From: Terriglobia bacterium | Lineage (GTDB): Bacteria > Acidobacteriota > Terriglobia > UBA7540 | Direction: 5' to 3' | NCBI GenBank assembly: GCA_030040455.1 | Contig: JASHTR010000475.1 | Coordinates: 1-9,136 of the forward strand | DNA: 9,136 nt | Shown here: positions 1-6,979 of the stretch, in pieces | How the letters are laid out: each line of letters begins with the position of its first letter | Numbering within the stretch: position 1 is the first letter of the stretch | Translations under genes and position numbers: made by a program | Notes under the pieces: generated by a model | What the model was told of the DNA's origin: nothing | Seen by the model: only the letters and a program-made list of their open reading frames with translations | Database searches by the model: none

Positions 1-171
1 GAAACCGGCAAGACTTTGTGGCATGTATACGCCGGCGGCAGGGTGACTGGCTGCCCCATGACCTATGAACTGAACGGCCGGCAATACCTGCTGACCGCCG
101 TGGACAGCGTGCTGTACGCCTGGGCGCTCCCTATGAACCCTAAATCATCACCGGGAGACGCCCCAAGGTAA
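1..171 (+). CDS. PQQ-dependent (quinoprotein) dehydrogenase, C-terminal fragment
   Basis: The reading frame is open from the first base and ends at TAA 169-171, giving the last 56 residues of a larger protein. The fragment reads ETGKTLWHVYAGG, then RVTGCPMTYELNGRQYL, then a hydrophobic strand and YAWALP. This matches the last blade of PQQ beta-propeller alcohol or glucose dehydrogenases, where 'G..LW....GG.....PMTYE..G.QY' is the usual closing pattern. Such enzymes act in the periplasm and pass electrons from alcohols or sugars to the respiratory chain. A short polar tail (MNPKSSPGDAPR) follows the propeller. Catalytic residues and any cytochrome c domain lie outside the window, so the substrate cannot be judged. 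It shares its strand with the TonB receptor but lies 630 bases upstream of it, so a common operon is not evident. Confidence 0.8.
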   Translation, partial: ETGKTLWHVYAGGRVTGCPMTYELNGRQYLLTAVDSVLYAWALPMNPKSSPGDAPR

Positions 172-268
172 CCCGCGATGGACACGAGTTACGTAAGGAT
201 GAGAGCAAGCTCCCGCACTCCATAATCAGGTGACTTTCGAACCCTCCTGCTTTTAACCCTCTTTCTAC

Positions 269-297
269 TTGACAGCCCAGCATTCCAGAGTTAGCTT
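269..297 (+). promoter_or_regulatory. Candidate sigma-70-type promoter upstream of the TonB receptor gene
   Basis: TTGACA at 269-274 is a perfect -35 consensus. It is followed after 17 bases by TAGCTT (292-297), a weak -10 that keeps the TA...T positions. It would give a leader of roughly 500 bases in front of the receptor start at 802, containing the inverted repeats. The weak -10 and the long leader make this only a candidate. Confidence 0.35.
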
Positions 298-539
298 TCG
301 GAACAGAGGGAGATTCCGGTTGCCCGAAGCAGCCTGACGTGAGACCGGACTGTTTCCGGTTTCTTAAGTCTTCGCTCCGCGCGGAGATCTGGCGGAGGGC
401 GCGATGCTGGTTTCCGCATCTCGGCTACACACCTACGGCCCTCGACCGCACCGGGAAAAGACTGTTTTCCGGTTTCCCAACCACAATCCCAGAAGATCCC
501 GGCGTCGCGGCAACGAGCCTGTCAGCATGACGAGAAAGC

Positions 540-723
540 TGCTGAAAAACCCCCGCAGCCGGCCATTTCGAGCAGCCGCAGCCGACGAGGGATCTCGAAA
601 GTGCCCTGTTTTCAGAGCGAGATTCCTCGCGGAGTTTACCCCGAGCCCCTTCGCTGCGCTCAGGACCGTTCGAAGTGGAGCGAACGGGCTCGAAAGGGTA
701 CGGCGCCAAGACGTTTTTCAGCA
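540..723. repeat. Inverted-repeat-bounded element, possible MITE-like intergenic repeat
   Basis: TGCTGAAAAAC at 540-550 is the exact reverse complement of GTTTTTCAGCA at 713-723, so an 11-base inverted repeat encloses about 160 bases. Inside are two shorter stems: TTTCGAG (566-572) with CTCGAAA (594-600), and the 642-692 hairpin. A compact non-coding block with matching ends and internal stems fits a small non-autonomous element or a dispersed intergenic repeat. No target duplication was recognised. Confidence 0.45.
642..692. repeat. Internal hairpin-forming inverted repeat
   Basis: CGAGCCCCTTCG (642-653) pairs with CGAACGGGCTCG (681-692) at 11 of 12 positions, leaving a 27-base loop. No T-run follows, so it does not look like an intrinsic terminator. 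It is probably part of the larger 540-723 repeat. Confidence 0.5.
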
Positions 724-801
724 ACCTGCTGCAGGCGCTGAAGAGCGCCGGCCGATTTATTGTGACTGCGCGCAAATCGACCTCATGGTAAGGGAGGATA
801 T

Positions 802-3800
802 ATGAGAGATAATTTCACTTTACTTGTGATTTTGGCGGCGGTAGCTTTAATTCTTTTTCCCGCCCGGCAAGCTCACGCCGATAACCTCTATGGCGCAATC
901 CGTGGCGTGGTCAGGGATCAATCGGGCGCTGCAGTTCCGGGAGCAACGGTCACCGTAACCAACACCGAGACGGGCATTTCGCGGCACATGCGCTCTGGGG
1001 CGGACGGGGCCTTTGTGTTCACCAACCTTACGGTTCCCGGCGTGTACAACGTCAGCGTTGAGAAGACGGGATTCAACAAATACGCTAACACGCACATTCA
1101 GCTCGACGTGAACCAAACCTACGTGGTGCCCATTGCGCTGCAGGTGGGATTGGTAACACAACAGGTAACGGTCGAGGCGAACCCAACGCAGATTGAAACC
1201 ACCAGCATGCAGCGAGGCACCATCATCGGCAGCCAGCAGATTGAAAACCTGCCGCTCAATGGCCGCAACTGGACGCAGCTTCAGCAACTCGAGCCCGGCG
1301 TGCAAATGTCGTCGGACCGGTTTGGCACCTATTCCACGAATGGCGCTGAGACCCAACAGAACTCGTACTTGATCAACGGCGCGGACTCAATGGATACATC
1401 GCTGAACACGTTCGGCATCATTCCCAGCCCGGACGCCATTAGCGAGTTTGGGATGGTAACCAGCACCATCAACCCCGAATTCAGCCGCAACTCCGGGGCA
1501 ATCATGAACGTGCTCATCAAGAACGGGACGAACCAGTTTCACGGAGACGCATTTGATTTTTACCGGGAAACGTCCCTCGACGCTCGTAACTTTTTCCAAT
1601 CGAGCGTCTCGCCTTTCCACCAGAATCAGTTTGGCGCCACTCTTGGCGGCCCGATCAAGAAAGACCATGCGTTCTTTTTCTTCTCCTACCAGGGCGAGCG
1701 GACGGCGGAGCCGCAGGCATTTGCCCTGCCCACGGTTTTCAGCGCCGCCGAGCGCGCCGGCAACTTTTCCGCGGATACCGGCGGAGCTTTTCCGGTTGAT
1801 AATCCCTCCACCGGAGTGGCTGCCGTTTCACCTTTTCCCATGGTCGGCGAAGACGGAACCACGTATCCGGCGGGAACACCGTACGCCACGTTGTTTCCAA
1901 GCGGCCAGATCCCGCAGGCCGACCTCAACCCCCTGGCCGTCAAATTAATGAACCAGTTTGTGCCGCTGCCCAATACGGCTGCAAACGGCTACACTTTTAA
2001 TCCCTCAACAACTTTAATCGATGATCAGTATATTTATCGCGTGGATGAAGACATTCGTCCCCAGGACTCCGTGTGGGTTTACGGATTGTGGGAGAGGGAG
2101 CCGTTCAGTGACACGTTGCCCTTCGACGGGGCCTCCATTCCGGGCTTCCCGGATACGAACCTGCAGCACTGGCAGGAGTATACCGGATCTTGGAGCCACA
2201 CCTTTTCTCCAACCGCCCTCAATGAGGCGCGCTTTTCGTACTTTCGCTTCAATTACGACGCGGCAGTTCCGGTGAATCCGATCAATCCCACCAGTTACGG
2301 ATTCACCGGCATCGTCCCGCAAACCACCACGGATGCCTCAATGCCTATCGTAAGCCTCACGGGCCTCTTCACGCTTGGATTCAGCGCCGGTGGCCCTCAG
2401 CCCAGGATTGAGAATACCTATGAAGCGGTGGACAACTTCACCAAGATCGCTGGCCGGCATACCATCAAGGCCGGCTTCACCATGGAACGATTCCAGGTCT
2501 TTAACCCTTACTACGACGATCTGAGCGGCAATTTTAGCTTCTCCGGTGCCGGGACGTTTTCCACCGGGTTTCCCGGCGCGGATTTCCTCATGGGTATCCC
2601 CGATTCTTACATTCAAGGCAGCGGGACAATTATCAATGCCCGTGGACGCGACTACTATTCCTACGTTCAGGACCAGTGGCAGGCAAAGCGGCATTTCACG
2701 CTCACTTACGGTCTGGGGTGGGATATTGAAACACCCTACGAGGATCTTTGGAATCACGGCGAGGTGCTGGCGGCATTCCGGCAGGGCCAGCAATCCACAG
2801 TCTATCCAACTGCGCCTGTGGGCTACCTTTACCCCGGCGATGCGGGAATCAACAAATACGGCGGGCCAACCGTTCCTTATACCGATTTTGCTCCTCGCTT
2901 GGGCTTCGCCTGGAGCCCCGGCAGTTCCCTCAAATGGAGCGTCCGCGGCGGGTTTGGAATCTATTACAATCGCACCGAGGAGGAGCTGACGCTGCAGGGA
3001 TTGACCAATCCGCCGGTCGGGCTTGACTCAATCGGAGTCGGAGCGGTTGGCGGCAGCCCAAGCTTCGCCACTCCTTTCACCGGCTGGTGCGCTGGCGCAA
3101 CGCCGGTTGCCTGCTCGACTCCCCAGACGTTTCCCTTCACTCCCCCGGCCCCAGGCTCCAAGGTGAACTTTGCGCCTTTCGAGCCCATCGGGTTTGGCAT
3201 GAACGTAATGAGCAAGAATTTCGGCGTACCGATGTCTGATAACTATAACCTCACCGTTCAGCGGCAGCTCACCCCCTCAACGGTTTTTTCGATGGGCTAC
3301 GTTGGAAACGTCGGCCACCACCTCGAGGGCGCGTATAGCCTTAATCCGGCGGGGTCCGCGCCCGGCGTAAACCCCGGCGCGGCAGCCTTGGGATGCAGCC
3401 CGTTTAACCTCCCCACTTGCGACCCGAGCTCGTTCGCTTTGAATCCATTAATCTACGGCGAAACAGGCTACCAGGCGACGGATTTCAATTCAAATTACAA
3501 TTCACTCCAGGTTGAGCTGAACAAGCATTTCTCGAACGGCCTGCAACTGCTCGCTGCCTACACATGGTCGCGGTACTTCGATCAGACCTCGAACCTGGAA
3601 AACAATAGTTTCAATAATCCCGGCATTAACCCCTTCGACTTCGCTTCAATGTACGCGCCTTCCGCCAACGATGCTCCACAGCGTCTCGTGCTGAGCTACT
3701 ACTACACGCTGCCCATCTATCATTTCGCGCATCGCTACCGTCGGTTGACCGATGGCTGGGAGCTAACCGGTATCACCACGTTTCAGCACGGTTTCCCGGT

Positions 3801-4281
3801 GGGGGTTTTCGACAGCGCTTTTACCTCCCTTACCTGCGATCCCGTCCTCAGCTTCTACGCCTGCCCGGACCGCGCCAACGTGACAGGCCAGCCGCTGGCG
3901 ATTGGAAATCCCCGGAACTACACCATCAACGGCGCCCCCAATTATTGGTTTAACCCGAACGCCTTCTCGATCCCAGCCGCGGGAACCGGCATAGGTGACG
4001 CCAGCCGCAATCCCTTATATGGTCCCGGCATCAATAACTGGGACATCGCCCTGATGAAGGACATCCATATTACCGAGTCCAAGTACTTTCAGATTCGCCT
4101 CGAAACCTACAACACGTTTAACCACACCCAGTTTTTAGGAGGGAGCACCAACGGCCTTGCCGGCGGCGGAATCGTAAGCGACGTCAACAATCCGGAGTTC
4201 GGTCGTGTCTTGAGCGTCGTGCAAGGCAGCACGGACGGTGATGGCCGGGTGATTCAGCTCGCCGGCAAGTTCTACTTCTGA
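802..4281 (+). CDS. TonB-dependent outer-membrane receptor with N-terminal carboxypeptidase-regulatory-like domain
   Basis: This 1159-residue protein starts at an ATG four bases after a strong AGGGAGG site (791-797). Residues 1-26 form a signal peptide (hydrophobic core LLVILAAVALILF, probable cleavage after AHA). Residues about 29-115 are a carboxypeptidase-regulatory-like beta-sandwich (GVVRDQSGAAVPGATVTVTN, then an 'F.NL..PG.Y.V.V...GF' pattern). A plug domain follows at about 125-245, with LPLNGRNW at 151-157 and YLINGADSMD. The remainder is a large beta-barrel rich in aromatic strands and N/G turns, ending in GKFYF with the C-terminal aromatic expected of outer-membrane proteins. Proteins of this build (Oar-like TonB receptors) are greatly expanded in Acidobacteriota and import large ligands, often glycans, using TonB energy. 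The ligand here cannot be told. No TonB-box was identified with confidence. The frame is intact and the length is normal for the family. Confidence 0.93.
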   Translation: MRDNFTLLVILAAVALILFPARQAHADNLYGAIRGVVRDQSGAAVPGATVTVTNTETGISRHMRSGADGAFVFTNLTVPGVYNVSVEKTGFNKYANTHIQLDVNQTYVVPIALQVGLVTQQVTVEANPTQIETTSMQRGTIIGSQQIENLPLNGRNWTQLQQLEPGVQMSSDRFGTYSTNGAETQQNSYLINGADSMDTSLNTFGIIPSPDAISEFGMVTSTINPEFSRNSGAIMNVLIKNGTNQFHGDAFDFYRETSLDARNFFQSSVSPFHQNQFGATLGGPIKKDHAFFFFSYQGERTAEPQAFALPTVFSAAERAGNFSADTGGAFPVDNPSTGVAAVSPFPMVGEDGTTYPAGTPYATLFPSGQIPQADLNPLAVKLMNQFVPLPNTAANGYTFNPSTTLIDDQYIYRVDEDIRPQDSVWVYGLWEREPFSDTLPFDGASIPGFPDTNLQHWQEYTGSWSHTFSPTALNEARFSYFRFNYDAAVPVNPINPTSYGFTGIVPQTTTDASMPIVSLTGLFTLGFSAGGPQPRIENTYEAVDNFTKIAGRHTIKAGFTMERFQVFNPYYDDLSGNFSFSGAGTFSTGFPGADFLMGIPDSYIQGSGTIINARGRDYYSYVQDQWQAKRHFTLTYGLGWDIETPYEDLWNHGEVLAAFRQGQQSTVYPTAPVGYLYPGDAGINKYGGPTVPYTDFAPRLGFAWSPGSSLKWSVRGGFGIYYNRTEEELTLQGLTNPPVGLDSIGVGAVGGSPSFATPFTGWCAGATPVACSTPQTFPFTPPAPGSKVNFAPFEPIGFGMNVMSKNFGVPMSDNYNLTVQRQLTPSTVFSMGYVGNVGHHLEGAYSLNPAGSAPGVNPGAAALGCSPFNLPTCDPSSFALNPLIYGETGYQATDFNSNYNSLQVELNKHFSNGLQLLAAYTWSRYFDQTSNLENNSFNNPGINPFDFASMYAPSANDAPQRLVLSYYYTLPIYHFAHRYRRLTDGWELTGITTFQHGFPVGVFDSAFTSLTCDPVLSFYACPDRANVTGQPLAIGNPRNYTINGAPNYWFNPNAFSIPAAGTGIGDASRNPLYGPGINNWDIALMKDIHITESKYFQIRLETYNTFNHTQFLGGSTNGLAGGGIVSDVNNPEFGRVLSVVQGSTDGDGRVIQLAGKFYF

Positions 4282-4512
4282 TTGGGCGCCACAACTTTCT
4301 CTTTGGGTGCGCAAGGAGAGCCGCACGCGAGGGTACGTCTTCTGATGCATGCTGGCGCTGAAAGTCGCTCGCGAGATGAAGCGGCGGTTGCGGGCCGCGT
4401 TTGGCACCACGGAGACCCAAGCCGATGCCATCACCCTGCCCGACGCCTTGCTGTAAAACATCGCCGTTAGAAAAAGGAAGATCCGTCCGATAACCCGAAT
4501 CCCGGATGAGCC
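4282..4512. other. Intergenic stretch with a short unassigned ORF
   Basis: No clear terminator hairpin follows the receptor gene. A 35-codon frame at 4349-4456 begins MLALKVAREMKRRLRAAFG and ends DALL before TAA. It looks amphipathic and protein-like but has no clear ribosome binding site and no family I recognise. It may be a gene relic. Long minus-strand frames here are shadows with arginine/serine-rich products. Confidence 0.3.
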
Positions 4513-4541
4513 TTGCTCGAAGACGGGTTTTGCCGTATCGT
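4513..4541 (+). promoter_or_regulatory. Promoter of vapBC, apparently leaderless
   Basis: TTGCTC (4513-4518) and TATCGT (4536-4541) are spaced by exactly 17 bases. Only six bases separate the -10 from the antitoxin ATG at 4548, so transcription would start at or next to the start codon. No Shine-Dalgarno sequence precedes that ATG, which fits a leaderless transcript. A short inverted repeat, ACGG...CCGT (4523-4536), sits between the hexamers and could be part of an operator for the toxin-antitoxin complex. That last point is a guess. Confidence 0.5.
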
Positions 4542-4547
4542 GGGCTT

Positions 4548-4763
4548 ATGGAAGTACATTTCACGCCCGAGCAGGAAGCGCAGCTTGTGCACCTCGCCAC
4601 CAAGACCGGCACCGACGCCGAACGCTTGGTGAAGGACGCTGTTTCGCGTCTGCTGTTACAGGAAGATGCCAGCATTCCGGCTACCGCGCCCGAACTTCCC
4701 GTTTTGCATCTTGGCGCGATGAAGTCACTCCGCCGCCGCGACATCTACGACGATGTCCGTTGA
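4548..4763 (+). CDS. vapB: VapB-type antitoxin
   Basis: The 71-residue product starts MEVHFTPEQEAQLVHLA and continues TGTDAERLVKDAVSRLL, a short strand followed by helices as in the MetJ/Arc-type DNA-binding region of VapB-like antitoxins. The C-terminal part, LPVLHLGAMKSLRRRDIYDD, is the usual toxin-wrapping tail. The protein binds and neutralises the VapC nuclease encoded next and normally represses its own operon. I chose ATG 4548 rather than an upstream frame start at 4506. The family start 'MEV.FTPE' falls there, and the proposed -10 (4536-4541) lies inside the extra codons. Its last 11 bases overlap the vapC start, so the two are translated together. Confidence 0.8.
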   Translation: MEVHFTPEQEAQLVHLATKTGTDAERLVKDAVSRLLLQEDASIPATAPELPVLHLGAMKSLRRRDIYDDVR

Positions 4764-5199
4764 GCCGGGAATTGTTGACGCCAACGTACTGGCCTACGCG
4801 TCGAATGCCGACGATCCCAAATACACGGTTTCCCGGGCCTTGCTTGCGGAAGCTCGCGATCCTTCCGTGACGCTCTATGTCACGCCGCAAATTCTGTGCG
4901 AGTTTTATTCGGTTATCACAAAACCGCGACGCGTCGAGGTTCCGTCGTCACCCGCTGCAGCCTTGAAGGTGCTTTCCGCGTTGCTGGCTTTGCCCGGTAT
5001 CTCTATCCTGCCGACGACGGCCCAAGCCGTGACAGCGATGCTCGAACTCATGGACCACCATCCTGTCACCGGTCCGGAGATATTCGATTTACAGATCATC
5101 GCGACAATGAAGGCCAACAACATCCAGACGATTTACACCTTCAATACCGCAGACTTCGAGGTTTTTCCCGAATTGACGGTGATTGTTCCCGGCGTATAA
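4753..5199 (+). CDS. vapC: VapC-type PIN-domain toxin (ribonuclease)
   Basis: The 148-residue protein is a PIN-domain nuclease, the toxin half of a type II toxin-antitoxin system. Such enzymes cleave RNA (often tRNA or rRNA) with Mg2+ held by conserved acidic residues. All the expected positions can be seen: D9 in IVDANVLAY, E50 in CEFYSVITKPRR, D112 in EIFDLQIIATM, and N131/D134 in TFNTADFE near the C-terminus. Length is normal and no residue is missing, so the toxin should be active. The ATG lies inside the last codons of vapB (11-base overlap), the standard arrangement for coupled antitoxin-toxin synthesis. The actual RNA target cannot be inferred from sequence. Confidence 0.88.
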   Translation: MSVEPGIVDANVLAYASNADDPKYTVSRALLAEARDPSVTLYVTPQILCEFYSVITKPRRVEVPSSPAAALKVLSALLALPGISILPTTAQAVTAMLELMDHHPVTGPEIFDLQIIATMKANNIQTIYTFNTADFEVFPELTVIVPGV

Positions 5200-5221
5200 C
5201 GCTTTAGAGGATAGAAGAACC

Positions 5222-5543
5222 ATGCCCATGAAGAACCCGCCGCACCCCGGCGATTTCATACGGACGGAGATCATCGAACCGGCTGGCTTGACCGTCACGG
5301 CAGCCGCCACCGCGTTATAGGTGCCGCACCCTGCCCTGTCCAGCTTGCTTAATAGCAAGGCCGATCTATCCGGCGACATGGCGCTACGCATCGAGAAGGC
5401 TTTCGGCGTGAAGATGGAAACCCTCATGCGAATGCAATCGGCCTACGACATCGCCAAGACCCGCAGCCGGGAGAAGGGAATCCGGGTGCGGCGCTTTCAT
5501 CCCCACGCCGCCGCAGGCCGAGATGACGCCCGCCGAAGCATAA
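5222..5543 (+). pseudogene. higA: Broken HigA-type (XRE family) antitoxin
   Basis: From ATG 5222 the frame reads MPMKNPPHPGDFIRTEIIEP and then AGLTVTAAATAL, the start of HigA-type antitoxins. It meets TAG at 5318-5320, where the family normally has Gly-Val in the recognition region of the helix-turn-helix. The same frame then continues with PALSSLLNSKADLSGDMALR, then IEKAFGVKMETLMRMQSAYD, closely following the family through IRVRRFHPHA. A second shift is likely near 5510. In the neighbouring frame the tail reads PQAEMTPAEA and stops at 5543, whereas the original frame runs on to 5674 into unrelated sequence. HigA normally lies behind a HigB toxin, but here it sits 22 bases behind vapC and no higB is present. 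Restart at GTG 5321 would lose half the HTH. It is probably dead. Confidence 0.8.
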
Positions 5544-5576
5544 CTCTCGACAAAATGTCCCATTCTGCTGAATGTT
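5543..5576 (+). repeat. Left copy of a 34-bp direct repeat bounding the membrane-protein cassette
   Basis: It begins ACTCTCGACAAAA and contains ATTCTG and TGA. Aligned without gaps to 7514-7547 it matches at 27 of 34 positions, with the first 13 identical. The right arm is degraded compared with the other copy, so palindromic pairing here is weak. It begins at the last base of the broken higA gene and lies 14 bases before the recombinase relic. Confidence 0.6.
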
Positions 5577-5589
5577 TACATCCGCGCTG

Positions 5590-5653
5590 GGCAGACCGGA
5601 GATGCGGCTGCACGCCCGAACAAATTGACCACGCCAGAAAGCTGATCGACGCT
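5590..5653 (+). pseudogene. Relic of a serine recombinase (resolvase) C-terminal HTH region
   Basis: The sequence reads GRPEMRL in one frame (5590-5610) and then, after one extra base at 5611, TPEQIDHARKLIDA in the next (5612-5653). Joined, 'GRP..LTPEQIDHARKLIDA' is the hinge and first helix of the Hin-type helix-turn-helix that ends resolvases and invertases. The catalytic domain and the rest of the HTH are absent. It is a decayed fragment but shows that a site-specific recombinase gene once lay here, next to the 34-bp repeat. The evidence is a short motif match, so confidence is moderate. Confidence 0.5.
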
Positions 5654-5660
5654 CTGCCGG

Positions 5661-5690
5661 GCTCTTGCCAGTAGAGCTCTTGCCAGTTGA
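5661..5690 (+). repeat. 15-bp tandem duplication
   Basis: GCTCTTGCCAGTAGA (5661-5675) is followed directly by GCTCTTGCCAGTTGA (5676-5690), with 14 of 15 bases equal. It lies just upstream of the promoter candidate of the next gene and next to the recombinase relic. Confidence 0.75.
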
Positions 5691-5716
5691 GGGCCCGGGC
5701 AGTGCCGTGCTAGACT
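5687..5716 (+). promoter_or_regulatory. Candidate promoter of the first cassette gene
   Basis: TTGAGG (5687-5692) and TAGACT (5711-5716) are spaced by 18 bases. The -10 ends eight bases before ATG 5725 and no Shine-Dalgarno is visible, so the transcript would be leaderless or nearly so, as proposed for vapB. Confidence 0.35.
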
Positions 5717-5724
5717 CCGATCTT

Positions 5725-6345
5725 ATGAAGACAGACCTCTACCCGAGCAGAGTAGGCAGGGCCTCTCTGTGGGTTGGGGCTAACGTCCTTATTCTTTTTG
5801 CTATCGCCATCACCAATGGCCTCCTCGTGTTCTTTGTCGGCGCAGTTTCATCGTGTCTGTTTTCCGTTTGGATGTGCACAGCGTTCCTAGTTCGGTTTCG
5901 CCGGGGAAAGCCCCTCACGCCGTTCTTGAAAGTTGTTTTGGTAGCGGTTGGAATCCTGCCCCCAATGGCCTTCGCCTCTGCAAACCCGTTCTACACCGCT
6001 GTCATTCTGGGCGTGGTCATTCATGGTATGAGGATACTGAACAGGTATGATCTTGGGCCGATAAGCGCAATGTGCGCGGCGGCTGTAAGCGTCTTGCCGT
6101 TAGTCTCGGCGTCCCACATTGTGGATTCGCAGTTGGTGTTTTACCCTGAATGGGCTGCGTTTGAGCCGATCATTGGGCATTTGGTCGTTGTCATTCTTTT
6201 CGGAGCCGGGATCCTCCTGATCAAGAACGACGATTGGAATTTGCTCCCTCTGGTAGGCAAGACCGAAGAGAAGTTCGGGTTCGAGACCGTAGGCGTTCCG
6301 AGGTGGGTGCTGAGACGTTATCCCTCGCTCAGAGGATGGCGATGA
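5725..6345 (+). CDS. Predicted polytopic membrane protein, unknown function
   Basis: A 206-residue protein that I do not recognise. I prefer ATG 5725 (MKTDLYPSRVGRASLW) to the upstream in-frame start at 5665, because the extra 20 residues are polar and overlap the tandem repeat and proposed promoter. Hydrophobic stretches suggest five or six membrane segments: about 14-30, 31-56, 67-84, 87-104, 112-130 and 147-166. A basic loop RFRRGKP (57-63) lies after the second. The C-terminal 40 residues are soluble and basic (PRWVLRRYPSLRGWR). No catalytic motif was found. The gene is first of three small membrane-protein genes inside the repeat-bounded segment. An immunity, transport or stress-related role could be imagined but nothing supports a choice. 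Confidence 0.65.
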   Translation: MKTDLYPSRVGRASLWVGANVLILFAIAITNGLLVFFVGAVSSCLFSVWMCTAFLVRFRRGKPLTPFLKVVLVAVGILPPMAFASANPFYTAVILGVVIHGMRILNRYDLGPISAMCAAAVSVLPLVSASHIVDSQLVFYPEWAAFEPIIGHLVVVILFGAGILLIKNDDWNLLPLVGKTEEKFGFETVGVPRWVLRRYPSLRGWR

Positions 6346-6442
6346 AGCACGAGTATGCTCGCGCCGCGTCCGTCCGCGTCCGCGTGCTCTTAAACGTCGG
6401 CCCATTCGATGCTTTGAAGGGTACTCGTGGACGGCGGCACTT

Positions 6443-6448
6443 TATGAT
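6443..6448 (+). promoter_or_regulatory. Candidate -10 element before the second cassette gene
   Basis: TATGAT ends nine bases before ATG 6458, and no good Shine-Dalgarno is present. I found no convincing -35 at proper spacing, so this may be chance or may belong to a promoter with a weak -35. Its position echoes the TAnnnT elements before vapB and the 5725 gene. Confidence 0.25.
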
Positions 6449-6457
6449 GCGAATGCC

Positions 6458-6979
6458 ATGATGGACAACAAGGAGAAGGTCGGTCACATCTTACGGATGT
6501 TGAGGCCGTACACGCAGGTCGGGTTGTTCGTGTTCATCGTCGTTGTTGAAATCCCTTTCCTCACGTTCTTGTGCCTGCAGGGAGCATCAAGTTTGGGATC
6601 GGAAGAATTCCTGACATTCATGAGGAACTACAGGACGACAGTCTACGGTGGGACGATTCAGTTTTCACTTGGCGACATCTTGAGCGGTAATCTTTGGCTG
6701 CTGTACGTTAGTTGCGGAGTTTTGGTCGCTATTCTAAGCGGGTGGCGGCTAGCTCGCCATTTTCAATATCGCGACTTCAAGTTTTTTTCGAAAGCCGCTG
6801 CCAAGCCCCAGTATGTAGAATTTTTGCGGCATCCTGAAGTTCGGGCCTTGACGCTCACATCGCGGACGAAGCCAGAATGGGGGAATGTCATTAGAGGTCT
6901 GCTGTGGGCAGTCGCATTCGTACCGATTTGGCCGCTCTTGGTGTGGTGGGCTGCGAGCGCAGAAGTCCCGGAAAAGTGA
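6458..6979 (+). CDS. Predicted membrane protein, unknown function
   Basis: A 173-residue protein starting MMDNKEKVGHILRMLRPY (ATG 6461 is an equally possible start). Three membrane segments are likely at about 20-40, 77-96 and 145-166. The soluble part between the second and third (about 97-144) is basic and contains YRDFKFFSKAAAKPQYVEFLR. I recognise no family. It lies 112 bases after the previous gene, and its TGA stop overlaps the GTG of the next gene (GTGA, 6976-6979). This suggests that the two products are made together and may interact in the membrane. Confidence 0.6.
   Translation: MMDNKEKVGHILRMLRPYTQVGLFVFIVVVEIPFLTFLCLQGASSLGSEEFLTFMRNYRTTVYGGTIQFSLGDILSGNLWLLYVSCGVLVAILSGWRLARHFQYRDFKFFSKAAAKPQYVEFLRHPEVRALTLTSRTKPEWGNVIRGLLWAVAFVPIWPLLVWWAASAEVPEK

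Larger units (their letters stand above)
172..801. other. Non-coding intergenic stretch with promoter and inverted repeats
   Basis: No convincing gene lies in these 630 bases. Open frames occur on both strands (for example 404-805 plus and 425-775 minus), but their products are rich in R, S and P, overlap each other, and match nothing I recognise. What can be seen is a candidate promoter at 269-297, a perfect 12-base self-complementary stretch at 375-386 (CTCCGCGCGGAG), two similar 'GACTGTTT(T)CCGGTTT' stretches about 113 bases apart (near 347 and 460), and nested inverted repeats between 540 and 723. The receptor gene's ribosome binding site lies at the right end (AGGGAGG, 791-797). Confidence 0.6.

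Noticed and set aside
404..805. Plus-strand 133-codon frame (and the minus-strand 116-codon frame over 425-775)
   Set aside because: They overlap each other on opposite strands, have arginine/serine/proline-rich products with no recognisable motif, and cover the inverted repeats. They are better explained as chance frames in GC-rich non-coding DNA.
4282..4340. Intrinsic terminator after the TonB receptor gene
   Set aside because: Only a weak GCGCCA/GGTGCGC pairing is present and no T-run follows it.
4184..4744. Minus-strand 186-codon frame opposite vapB and the gap before it
   Set aside because: The product is rich in R, S, C and G without any motif, and it lies antisense to a well-supported antitoxin gene.
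5321..5674. A functional shortened regulator starting at GTG 5321
   Set aside because: It would begin directly after the TAG stop without a ribosome binding site, lack the first half of the helix-turn-helix, and run on into unrelated sequence. A broken higA explains it better.
6366..6385. CGTCCG/CGTCCGCG short repeats resembling a tandem array
   Set aside because: Only about three short, irregular units are present. This is ordinary GC-rich sequence and not a CRISPR or a meaningful satellite.
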